Made by a program: the position numbers and the translations under genes. From Toxorhynchites rutilus septentrionalis (Eukaryota; Arthropoda; Insecta; Diptera; Culicidae), in contig NC_073744.1 in assembly GCF_029784135.1 (NCBI RefSeq), positions 104,887,766-104,951,765 on the forward strand: DNA of 64,000 nucleotides, read 5' to 3'. Shown here one piece after another: positions 31,469 to 41,353 of this stretch (the first letter of the stretch is position 1; each line of letters begins with the position of its first letter). The notes under the pieces are model-generated. The model saw only the letters and a program-made list of their open reading frames with translations, searched no databases and was not told where the DNA came from.

Positions 31469-32168
31469 GGCTGCTTGGGTTGGTTTGTTGATGTGTTGTG
31501 ATGCGAACCGATGTGGTGTACGGTTTGAATGAGAATGATCGTTACGGCAGCGGAGCGGGGATTTTAAGCTGACTGGCTGGCTCGAGAATTACGCGTGTGT
31601 GAGACTGCGACCAATGTTTCGTTCATTTTTTTCTTTTGCCTTTCCAATCGTGGTTCATTATATTTCGCTGCTGCTCTGGTTGCCCGTTTTGGTCGGTTCG
31701 ATTTGAGGAGCACAAAATGGACCAATCAAAAATGGGCACATAGTGCATTTTGACAATGCTTGATATTTCACAATTATTCAATTATTTATCTCAAGAAAAA
31801 TGGAATGTTATTCGTTATGATAGATGCGTAGATATATTTCCTATCAATTGATGCAAAAACCTTTGCGATCTATTGAGAAATGCTCGAGTTATAAGCGTTC
31901 CAAATCTTGCATTTTTTCCTACTTGTTCAGTGCCTAGATTTCCATTTCACCCCCTATATCTTCCGGTTAGACGTAGTCCTACGTCAAAACCATTTCGAAC
32001 GCCCTCGATGCCGCCTTGTTCTGGATTTGCCACCAAAGCAGTGTGTATAAAGAACAAACTTTTTTCTTCTGCTACCTGATGCCGTTTTGCGATTGCGTTT
32101 GCCACTCGCCACTCGCTGCAACTGCCTGTTGTCTTGATGTCCACCGAACCGAATGTGTTCTGTTCCGA

Positions 32169-32375
32169 ATGCGGGTTTTCTTATCGTCGCGAGCAGCTTT
32201 ACCAGCTAACCCGATCACTTCGGCGGCCGAAACTATATAACGCCGGCTACGTGGACTGGTGCACTGGTACTAACGCGCTCGGCCTAGCTACCCTTGCGGG
32301 GAACTCCAGATCAACACGGTTCGAGCCGGATTTTGCCTTTCCCTTCATTTTTACTCCTTTACCATGTCCAGACAT
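32169..32375 (-). pseudogene. Histone H2A pseudogene with intact start codon
   Basis: Belongs to the outer element 18078-34553. The ATG is followed by SGHGKG, then a 1-bp change (AGTAAAAATG) disturbs the frame before the KGKAKS stretch. The later part matches the other second-H2A copies. Its 3' stem-loop is at 26038-26053 on the other side of an inserted element. Confidence 0.83.
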
Positions 32376-32539
32376 GGCTGCTTGGGTTGGTTTGTTGATG
32401 TGTTGTGATGCGAACCGATGTGGTGTACGGTTTGAATGAGAATGATCGTTACGGCAGCGGAGCGGGGATTTTTAAGCTGACTGGCTGGCTCGAGAATTAC
32501 GCATGTGTGAGACTGCGACCAATGTTTCGTTCATTTTTT

Positions 32540-34194
32540 GACGTAGGACTACGTATTTCATTTCTATACCGGGGTGTAAAATCAAATTTTCGAAGAAAAC
32601 GAGAGCGTTACGCCGGAGACCGAGATTTTGAGCGTTAATAGCTCCTAAACAACTGAACGAAATGGTATGATAAACACTTCATTCGAAAGATAAAATGTCT
32701 ACGCGTTCTATACTTGTTACTTTCTGATCCAAAAACTTGTTTCAATAGTCTTAAAATTGCTTTCAAAACAGGCTATTGAAATCACCAATCGGTATATAAG
32801 CGAACGCCGCTCGGAAATCTACTCAGTTCCAATTGAACAGCGATTGGAGCATGTTGCCGCTGTTGTGGTGAAGCTCTTCGTTTATCATGAAAGTGCGAAT
32901 GAACGGTGTCACCAAGAGCCTGTTTGTGCACTTTAGGCCAGAACGGTTCCCCGGCAAGATCTCGAAGCAGGCGCTACACACACACACACACATATATACA
33001 CGCGCGGAATTTTTTCCGTTTGGATGCCATTCAGCATCGAGAAAGATCCGGAAAATAATCTGCCAGTTCCTCTGGGAATTTAAAAATACATTCACGTGAA
33101 AGAGTTTATTGAATGTTTTCTATCCATGTAACACTGTGACCAAATATGTTTCAATCAAGTGCTATTAACAGATGGTTATCGAGTTAGCATTAACCACTGG
33201 TGGGCTTCCAGTATCGAGGAAAATGTGGAAATATCTAATCGTTACTGAAAATAATCTGCCAATTCCTCTGGGAATTTAAAAATACATTCATGTGAAAGAG
33301 TTTCTCTTAATGTTTTCTATCCATGTAACACTGTGACCAAATACATTTGATTTTGTGATTTTTCAATCAATCGCAATTAACAGAATAGCTTCTGAAGATT
33401 ATTCTTCCCCATCAGTAGGATATTTCCGTATCCAATTTTGTATGCGCCCGCAATCGATTATTGCTCAGTCGCCGAAAGTTCTGAGCTCAGAGAGTTCATT
33501 CCCCTCTAGTTTGCCTTCCAAATTGCCATCATAAACCACACCTTCTCTCGATTCAATCACGCACAAAAAGCATACTTAAGCGATATTCTGGTGGTGAGAC
33601 GCATACATTTTTCGTGAGGACATCGACAAGACAACATCGTTGCTGAGGGTGCTGGACGGCGAAGGATCGAAATCTGCCCTGAAACGCAGGCAGTTTGTTT
33701 GAACCTGTGAGGGAGCACAGAGAAGCCGATCCTTCAGGAGAAGAGAAGGTGACCATCGAAGCAGCCGCTACACACACATATACACGCACGGAATTCTTTC
33801 CGTTTGGATGCCATTCAGCATCGAGAAAGATCCCGAAAATAATCTGCCAGTTCCTCTGGGAATTTAAAAATACATTCATGTGAAAGAGTTTATTTGAATG
33901 TTTTCTATCCATGTAACACTGTGACCAAATACATTTGATTTTGTGATTTTTCAATCAATCGCAATTAACAGAATAGCTTCTGAAGATTATTCTTCCCCAT
34001 CAGTAGGATATTTCCGTATCCAATATTGGATGCATAAAACCTTGTGCCTCGAACGTAACGCTCTCGTTTTCGAAGTCCCCCAAATATTCATTCATTCAGA
34101 ATGAATTCAGATTCAACTTCAAACGAATGATCTCTAAATCAACGATAGTCCTACGTCACCCTTGCGGTTATACCATAGATATAACCCACTTCCT
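32540..34194 (+). mobile_element. Helentron-like element, MNG-ORF subfamily, complete (1.66 kb)
   Basis: Starts GACGTAGGACTACGTA after a T-run and ends ATAGTCCTACGTCAC, hairpin GGTTATACCATAGATATAACC and CACTTCCTG before another T-run. The host sequence (H2A promoter, uninterrupted at 31617-31650) has one T-run there. Inside: conserved 5' domain, promoter with TATATAAG near 32794, a short frame (32887-33099, beginning MKVRMNGVTKSLFVH), a CA repeat, and two or three copies of a block with CTGTGACCAAATA and CCATTCAGCATCGAGAAAG. No enzyme is encoded. Confidence 0.8.
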
Positions 34195-34553
34195 GTTTTT
34201 CTTTTTCCTTTCCAATCGTGGTTCATTCTATTTCGCTGCTGCTCTGGTTGCCCGTTTTGGTCGGTTCGATTTGAGGAGCACAAAATGGACCAATCAAAAA
34301 TGGGCACATAGTGCATTTTGACAATGCTTGATATTTCACAATTATTCAATTATTTATCTCAAGAAAAATGGAATGTTATTCGTTATGATAGATGCGTAGA
34401 TATATTTCCTATCAATTGATGCAAAAACCTTTGCGATCTATTGAGAAATGCTCGAGTTATAAGCGTTCCAAATCTTGCATTTTTTCCTACTTGTTCAGTG
34501 CCTAGATTTCCATTTCAACCCCTATATCTTCCGGTTAGACGTAGTCCTACGTC

Positions 34554-36133
34554 AAAAAAAAACATGAAAATTATGTAAAAATAAATCCATTGTGCTCACC
34601 TGTATTTACTATGATGCCCCCTGATCCTGGGGAGATAGAAGGTAATGCGAAATTAACCTAAAACAATAGTATACATGTATATTCAATATTATAGCCTAAA
34701 GAAACGATGTTATCGTAATCATATTACTGGAATAAAAATTCGTTATCAATTAACAAATATTTATTCCGGTCACATCCCTGGACACAGAAAAATAATCCGG
34801 AACAACAATCGTTTCAATCATTTAACCACCTCTACGTTGGCTAACCAACAAAACATATTTTTCCGATAGAAATTAGTTTACTCACCTGTCCAATTCGTCT
34901 ACTATGCCGTTCGGTACTTTGATTAAGCAAATTTGAAATAAATTAAATCAAATTTAAATAGAAAATGAAAGTAATTTTCAATGCTTACGACACTCGTTTC
35001 TCTGTTTACCAACTGTTGTGTTGAGTTTTGACAGCTGCATATGCCGCAGTGATGGCGATTCGCCTTATTCGTGTAGTTTGATTGTGATATAAGCTGACAC
35101 TAGGGGCAGTACTGCCCGCGGGAGGTAAGGCGGGGTAACATTCCAGCACTTTTGTAGCACTTTTCTTTACTCGGTCGACGTGGTGTCCATCACCGCTCGA
35201 AAATGTATGAAACTGAGGAATGGGAAAAGAGAGCGGTGTTGCCAGTAAAACTATGCAGTCTATTTGAATATACATATTTCAAGGGATAGCGGCGTTAAAA
35301 ATGGAAAATATGATCTGACTACTCTTCCCTTAGCCTCTATCGAGCTAAATAATCATCTAGTTTTCACTCTCTGAGACTTAAAAATCAGGATCTGCTACAT
35401 TAGCTGAATATGAATCATTCGCTTTGCGTAGTCCGTACGATCCTGCTGTTTCATGATGCATGGAGAGGTCGATATGCATATGTTAGAGGCAAAGAAGAAA
35501 ATAAACTTTCTGCACCGAAAGCGTGTATGATGGTTCTGCTTGCGTGTAGGTGTATCATGAAGTACGAACCGAAGCAATGTTGTCTCGTTCTCTTTTGTGT
35601 CGTGATTTGCAGCACGTAACAACAAGAGGATGTCACTGGGGGAAATGATTTGTGTATGATCATATTTGAACGAACGAAAGCGATTTTTTCAGTGAATGGA
35701 TCATTTGGCAAACACTGATGATTAAGTAAAAAACTCAAAAACAAATCACGTGTATTTTACTTCCGGTCTTTCCAAGGTAGTTCTCACATGCAGGAACCAT
35801 GCATGTTTCTACTTGTTTTTGATTGTGCTATCGAATTCGCTTTCTTTGATTATACAATTTTCACTACTGAAAGAGGTAAGAAAATAACATGTTATATATG
35901 AAATTGCGCAGAAGCTAATTTCTTCCAAACTTATCGCATTATAATAATTTTTATGATTATAACATTGTAATTTATCTAAAGAACTACAAACCTCCCATAA
36001 ACTCACATTGCAAAATTTAAAACCATCACCGCAGCGCCGCCTAGGTGTAGATTTGTACGTTATATCGCCAATTGACGGATCTACGTTAGATTCACAACAA
36101 GATGGCGCTGCGAGTAAAATGATGTTTTGTTTT
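34554..36133. other. Spacer with splice-site-like motifs, possibly host sequence
   Basis: No match to other parts of the window. On the minus strand there are good splice signals: TTCCAG and CCCCAG acceptors near 34630-34735 and GGACAGGTGAGTAAAC (donor) near 34880-34895, plus AATACAGGTGAGC near 34600. ORFs up to 97 codons (35451-35744 minus, 35006-35275 minus) have no recognisable domain. This may be the 5' part of a host gene on the minus strand, or an old element. Confidence 0.3.
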
Positions 36134-36162
36134 TGACGTGGGACTAGGTCTAACCTTCAATA

Positions 36163-36270
36163 TGGGCCTGATCACGAACGTCACTTCACGGTGAAAACGG
36201 AATGAAATGCATACAAATTGCATACAATTCATTTCGTTTTCACCGTGAAGTGACGTTCGTGATCAGGCCC
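36163..36270. mobile_element. 108-bp hairpin MITE with TAT duplication
   Basis: Near-perfect inverted repeat of about 47 bp per arm, starting GGGCCTGATCACGAACGTC and ending with its complement, around an ATGCATACAAATTGCATAC centre. TAT lies on both sides (36160-36162, 36271-36273), like the 3-bp duplications of PIF/Harbinger-type MITEs. Confidence 0.75.
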
Positions 36271-36658
36271 TATAGAGACCTTTTTCAGTGTCGGGTGGAA
36301 AAAGTGAAGGGGTTTGAACTAGAGATGGGCAAAACAGTTCACTTTGATGAACGGTTCACTCACTAACCGTTCATCTAAGTGAATCAGTTCGTTTGAACCG
36401 TTCTTTCGCTCTTACGTTCAGCGATATTAAGAACAACATAGAATGTTGGCTGGAACCCAACATCAATAGACAGCTATTAATTGATATCGTTGGATTGGAT
36501 AGTGTAAAGGGTGTGTCACATCAAATTGCATCACGGAAAAAACGCTGTAGAAATTTAATTTTTAGGAATTATATCTTCTGCTTTCGCTTATAATCAGATA
36601 AGAGTGTATAGATCACGTTGGCCATGCTTCACTGTCAATTTTTCATAAATTTGGAAAA

Positions 36659-37592
36659 ATGTCGTCGAACGAAAAAGAGCGTCGTGAATTAATCCTGTGC
36701 ACTCATTTCGAGAATCCGGAGTTGTCACATCGGGACATCGGTAAGATGCTGGGAATCGTCCGATCCACGGTCAGCAGAGTACTAAAACGATACTTCGAGA
36801 ATCTAACCATCGACCGGAAGGTGAAGAACGGCAAAAATGGATGCTCCGTCAGTGAAAAAGATCACAAGCGCGTAGTTAAGCAGTTTAGACGTGATCCGAG
36901 AAGTTCGGTCCGGGATGTCGCCAATAAGCTGAATTTGTCAAGTTCATTCGTCCAGCGGACCAATCAGCGGGAGGGCCTGCGTACATACAAGGTTCAGAAG
37001 GCTCCTAACCGCGACGAAAGGCAAAACATGGTGGGGAAGACGCGAGCCGGGAAGCTGCACACCGAAATGCTGACGAAGCCGTATTGCCTGGTAATGGACG
37101 ACGAAACCTACTTCAAAGCGGACTTTCGTCAGCTGCCGGGCCTGTTGTTCTTCTCCGCAGAGGATAAATTCAGCGTTCCGGAGGAGATTCGCAAGCAGAA
37201 ACTATCCAAGTTTGCCAAAAAGTACATGGTGTGGCAAGCGATCTGCTCTTGCGGAAAGCGGAGCGCCCCCTTCGTGATGACCGGCACGGTAAACGGGCAG
37301 GTTTACCTTAAGGAGTGCCTACAGAAGCGCTTACTACCACTATTGAAGCAGCACGAGGGCCCGACCATCTTCCGGCCGGATCTCGCTTCGTGCCACTATT
37401 CAAAGGACGTGTTGGAGTGGTACGAAGCCAACGGGGTCACCTTCGTGCCAAAGGAAAAGAACCCGCCCAACGCGCCGGAGCTTCGCCCAATAGAGAAATA
37501 TTGGGCGATTATGAAGCAGGCCCTCCAGAAGAACCCAAAAGTTGTCAAATCGGAGGCGGACTTCAAGAGAAAATGGATTTCTGTTCAAAAAA
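36659..37592 (+). pseudogene. ITmD37E transposase, 5' part (interrupted by insertion)
   Basis: Cut-and-paste transposase. N-terminal helix-turn-helix regions lie at about residues 1-110 (LSHRDIGKMLGIVRSTVSRVL is the first). Catalytic residues are D148 (VMDDE), D241 (FRPDLAS) and E279 (LRPIEKYW), with 37 residues between the last two, the DD37E signature of the mosquito ITmD37E group. The frame is intact up to SVQK at 37590, then runs into the inserted element (RVGNVRDITGVT) and stops at 37633. The remaining codons lie at 41266-41353. Confidence 0.93.
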
Positions 37593-38019
37593 GACGGGTG
37601 GGTAATGTCAGGGACATAACCGGAGTGACGTAGGACTATACAAAGGAGACAGCTTTTGTTAAATATATATTTTAAATATATTGTTTTATTTTCTTCTCCT
37701 ACGTGAATACCTACCTATCTACCTGAAAAATGGATTAGTTTACTGTTTACTCTTTATGAATATGTTGAGGGTTGAAAAGAACCTTTGGTGTTGTGTTTTT
37801 GTTATCACTCGATATTCCCATCTTGTTCGGTTAAACCTTCCTGTTTAGCTATTACGTTTGCCACTCGCCACAGCTTTCACAGTTGGAAAATTTCTTCCTA
37901 TCCAGCTTGTGACATATTGTTCAGTAAATTACATTTAATGCGACGTGCCGGAGAAGCAGTTTGCCACTCACTGAAACTAATTGTTGCCTTGATGAGCGCC
38001 GAACCGAAGCTGCTCTGTT

Positions 38020-38254
38020 CTTGATGCGGGTTTTCTGATTGTCGTGAGCAGCTTTGCAAGCCAACTCGAGCACTCCGACGGCCGAAACTCTATAATCGCT
38101 GTTAGGTATACTGGTGCTCCGGCTCCAATCCGTTCGGCCTAGTTACCCTTGCGGAGCAATCAGTGAATGCGACCAACAGAGAACTGGAGACCTGCACGGT
38201 TCGAGTGAGACTTTGCCTTTTCCTTAACTTGTCCTCCTTTGTTACGTCCACGGT
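38020..38254 (-). pseudogene. Histone H2A pseudogene (first H2A)
   Basis: Same layout as 8905-9154, with extra changes. [14 protein letters not shown] codons are readable before the GRIH region (CGCATTCAC), and the KGN and VYL regions follow with stops. The stem-loop downstream (37769-37782) has lost two stem bases, so 3' processing would fail. Confidence 0.82.
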
Positions 38255-39346
38255 GCCGATGCCGTACAACCACACGGGTTTACAGTTTGAAAGAAAATAA
38301 GATATTTTTTTGGGGTCCGCGTGTTTCATACTCTAGCGGTACACACTCACAGGATAGAGACAAATCGGCAGACTCAGCCAGAGGGGCGAGTCCAACGAGA
38401 CGAACGAATGAGCGCTAAAAGGGAGCGATGGCAAAAAAAATACATTCATTACGATTTGTTCGCTCGTTGGATTCACATGCAGGCTGAAAAGGGTCCTTTT
38501 CAGGATCACAAAATTATCTTCAATCTAAAGAGTTTATTGTTTTGTTGTCACTCGATATCCCCATCTTGTTCGGCTAAACCTTTCTGTTTAGCGATTGCAT
38601 TTGCCACTCGCCTCATCTTTCACAGTTAGAAAATTTCTTCCCATCCAGCTTGTGACATATTTTACAGTAAATTACATTCAATGCAACGTACCGAAGCGCC
38701 ACTCAGTGTCGCATTGGAGGCGATTTGAACCTGTAATTGAACATTTGCGATGACAGTGGTACAGTGTCGACTTTCAATGTGCGGTCATAATTTGGATCTC
38801 TATGTTTACAAAAATGTCCAACTAAATAAGTCGCATTACATGTCCGTCCAATTAGCTAAATGTCGAACTAATTGTAAATTACTGTACTTTCAATCTGGAA
38901 ACAATTTAAGAGTTGGTGAAAATTGAATAATCTTGAAAGTCCCCAACTATCAATAAGCTCAGAACTACTGCCAAATTCACATACTCATCAGATCCTGGCA
39001 AACAAATTATGAAAACATCAATTTGTGTTTTATTATTATTTTGGATAATGTTTTAGAACGCATTGAACTTTATTTCCTAAACTCTTTTTTTGGAAGGTTT
39101 AATGGCCCTGAAAAGCGCCTTGTTTTATGGAATGGTTCCAATTTAGAAAACTTAGTACTCGTGGTTTTGAAAAAAAAAAACCATTTCGAACGCCCTCGAT
39201 GCCGCCTTGTTCTGGATTTGCCACCAAAGCAGATTGTAAAAAGAACAAACTTTTTTCTTCTGCTACCTGCTGCCGTTTTGCGATTGCGTTTGCCACTCGC
39301 CACTCGCTGCAACTGCCTGTTGTTGTCTTGATGTGTTCTGTTCTGA

Positions 39347-39547
39347 ATGCGGTTTTTCTTATCGTCGCGAGCAGCTTTACCAGCCAACTCGATCACTTCG
39401 GCGGCCGAAACTATATAACGGCGGCGACTGGTGCACTGGTACTAACGCGCTCGGCCTAGCTACCCTTGCGGGGAACTCCATATCAACACGGTTCGAGCGG
39501 GACTTTGCCTTTCCCTTCACTTTTCCTCCTTTACCATGTCCAGACAT
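39347..39547 (-). pseudogene. Histone H2A pseudogene with intact start codon
   Basis: ATG at 39547-39545, MSGHGKGGKVKGKAKSRSNR, then the common deletion and a shifted frame to the KTRI region. Stem-loop at 39104-39119 (GGCGCTTTTCAGGGCC on the minus strand). Confidence 0.86.
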
Positions 39548-39611
39548 GGGTGCTTGGGTTGGTTTGTTGATGTGTTGTGATGCGAACCGATGTGGCGTAC
39601 GGTTTGAATGA

Positions 39612-39669
39612 TTGTTTGTTTCTTTGTTTTTAAGAGGCTTTAAACTTTGCAGTTCATTCGCCTCTAATA
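39612..39669 (-). mobile_element. 5'-truncated LINE tail with 13-bp target duplication
   Basis: On the minus strand only AGAGGCGAATGAACTGCAAAG, TTTAAAGCCTCTTAAAAAC and the A-rich tail are present, about 58 bp, flanked by ACGGTTTGAATGA at 39599-39611 and 39670-39682. The sequence equals the 3' end of the LINE at 5625-5676. Confidence 0.85.
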
Positions 39670-40143
39670 ACGGTTTGAATGATAATGATCGTTACGGCAG
39701 CGGAGCGGGGATTTTTAAGCTGACTGGCTGCCTCGAGAATTACGCATGTGTGAGACTGCGACCAATGTTTCGTTCATTTTTTTCTTTTTCCTTTCCAATC
39801 GTGCTTCATTCTATTTCGCTGCTGCTCTGGTTGCCCGTTTTGGTCGGTACGATTTGAGGAGCACAAAATGGACCAATCAAAAATGGGCACATAGTGAATT
39901 TTGAGAATGCTTGATATTTCACAATTATTCAATTATTTATCTCAAGAAAAATGAAATGTTATTCGTTATGATAGATGCGTAGATATATTTCCTATCAATT
40001 GATGCAAAAACCTTTGCGATCTATTGAGAAATGCTCGAGTTATAAGCGTTCCAAATCTTGCATTTTTTCGTACTTGTTCAGTGCCTAGATTTCCATTTCA
40101 CCCCCTATATCTTCCGGTTAGACGTAGTCCTACGTCAAAAAAT

Positions 40144-41261
40144 GAGTGGGTTATATCTATGATATAACCGCAAGGTTCACGTGGAACTACCTTAGCTTAG
40201 CAATCATTCGTTTGTATTGATTAAATTCTTGATTGAATGAAACAGTTTCCAAATTCAATTGAGTTCAATATATTTGCTCTGAGTGAAAAAAAAATAAATT
40301 TAATGACGGACCTTTTACGTTTGGTATGATGACTAGAACAAAATATATGTGTAAAATATATGTCATTCGCCTCTAGTGGCTGCACGATTTTCCCAGGTTC
40401 CTAAGTTTAGAAGATCATGTTAGGACAGACATATTCCACTCTGCACAAAGGCAAGCGAGGACAAAAGTACTCGCAGTTTGCATTTATTTGCAGAGCCGAT
40501 TTCCCCAGAAACCTCGGTTTTGAAGTCTGTGTTAGGGAAACACATTTCAATCGGAACAAAAATACCCCCGATTTGTATGATTTCGCAATGCCGATTTCCC
40601 CACGCTTCATGGATTTGAAGTCTGTGTTAGGGAAACACATTCCAGGCGGAACAAAAATACCCCCGACTTGCATGAATTTGAAATACCGATTTCTCCAGGC
40701 ACCTTGGTTTAGAAATCTCTATTAGGGAACACATTTCGGTGGGAACAAAAGCTCCCCCTACTTTCGTGTGTTCTTTTTCTTCTTTTTGGCTTTAAGAGGG
40801 TTTAAACTTTTCAGTTCACTCGCCTCTAGGCTCTTTCGTGTGTTTGCAATACCGATTTCGCTGCTTGGTTTTAAAGTCTGGGTTAGGGAACATTTTTCGA
40901 TGAGAACAAAAGTCCCCCTACTTTCATGTATTTGCAATGCCGATTTCACCAAGGCTGCTTGGTTTTGATGGCTGTGTTAGGGAAACCGTAAATCGGGCCA
41001 ATCAAAACGATGCAGTTAGGGCGTTTAGATAACGCCTAATATTTTACAGTTATTCAATTGTTTATCTAATGAAAAACAACATTTTGTTAGTTGCGATAGA
41101 TGCGTAGAAATATTCCCTATCAAGTGATGCAAACATCTCTCCTATCCAGTACGAAATGTTCGAGCTATAAGCATTCGAAATCTTTCATTTTTTCCTGCAT
41201 GTTCTGTGTTTAGGTTTTCATTTTACCCTCCATATATTCCGGTTAGACGTAGTCCCACGTC
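40144..41261 (-). mobile_element. Helentron-like element with internal minisatellite (1.1 kb)
   Basis: The hairpin end is at 40144 (GTGGGTTATATCTATGATAT, AACC) and the other end GACGTAGTCCCACGTC at 41246-41261. The terminal domain resembles the H2A type (TTCGAATGCTTATAGCTCG on the minus strand). The middle (40490-40980) has about five degenerate units around CGATTTCCCC, GAAGTCTGTGTTAGGGAA and GAACAAAAGT. A LINE/SINE tail lies inverted at 40786-40838. It sits next to the 40136 end of the other element with only an A-run between. No ORF is supported. Confidence 0.72.
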
Positions 41262-41265
41262 AAAA

Positions 41266-41353
41266 AAACTACAACCTGACGTTGTACAGAACCTTATGGA
41301 CGGGGTATAGAGGAAGGTGCGAGCATACGGGCTTGGGCTCGAAGTATGAATAA
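41266..41353 (+). pseudogene. ITmD37E transposase, 3' part
   Basis: After the inserts the transposase resumes as LQPDVVQNLMDGV, a TAG stop, then RKVRAYGLGSKYE and TAA at 41351. The C-terminus is as usual for the family apart from the one in-frame TAG. Confidence 0.85.

Larger units (their letters stand above)
26113..31985 (-). mobile_element. Histone-bearing Helentron-like element nested in 18078-34553
   Basis: The ends are GACGGGTGGG at 26113 and GACGTAGTCCTACGTC at 31970-31985. The site is an A-run in the H2A 3' flank (GGTTTTGAAA to AAACCATTTCG, uninterrupted at 16531 and 39165). It is itself split by the inverted copy at 26330-29403. Contents after that copy: an unmatched spacer (29404-29820), an H2A relic and stem-loop, divergent promoter, emptied H2B, spacer, second H2A with ATG, and terminal domain. 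Confidence 0.75.
18078..34553 (-). mobile_element. Histone-bearing Helentron-like element hosting nested insertions
   Basis: The 3'-hairpin end is at 18078 (GACGGGTGGG) and the 5' end GACGTAGTCCTACGTC at 34538-34553. Inside, in order: H2A relic, divergent promoter, LINE copy C (18932-25390), H2B leader and stem-loop, spacer, second H2A 3' stem-loop, another histone-bearing element (26113-31985, itself containing the inverted 26330-29403 copy), the rest of the second H2A, an MNG-ORF element (32540-34194) and the terminal domain. Removing these gives a unit of about 2.5 kb, like the simple copies. Confidence 0.75.
37593..40136 (-). mobile_element. Histone-bearing Helentron-like element in the mariner transposase gene
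   Basis: Simple copy of 2544 bp with both ends (GACGGGTGGG at 37593, GACGTAGTCCTACGTC at 40121-40136). Order: first H2A with defective stem-loop, divergent promoter, emptied H2B with stem-loop (38492-38507), spacer, second H2A with stem-loop (39104-39119), terminal domain. A 58-bp LINE tail sits at 39612-39669. The best reference copy for the family in this window. Confidence 0.85.

Noticed and set aside
32887..33099. 70-codon ORF in the MNG-ORF element as a histone gene
   Set aside because: Translation (MNGVTKSLFVH, then CA-repeat codons) has no histone similarity; only the first codons resemble the ORF at 43339.
35395..35744. Overlapping ORFs of 69-97 codons as a host gene
   Set aside because: No domain, both strands open, no start context or splice support beyond the weak signals noted at 34.6-34.9 kb.
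37315..37605. 96-codon ORF overlapping the mariner transposase
   Set aside because: Out-of-frame shadow of the transposase, whose own frame carries the D, D and E catalytic residues.
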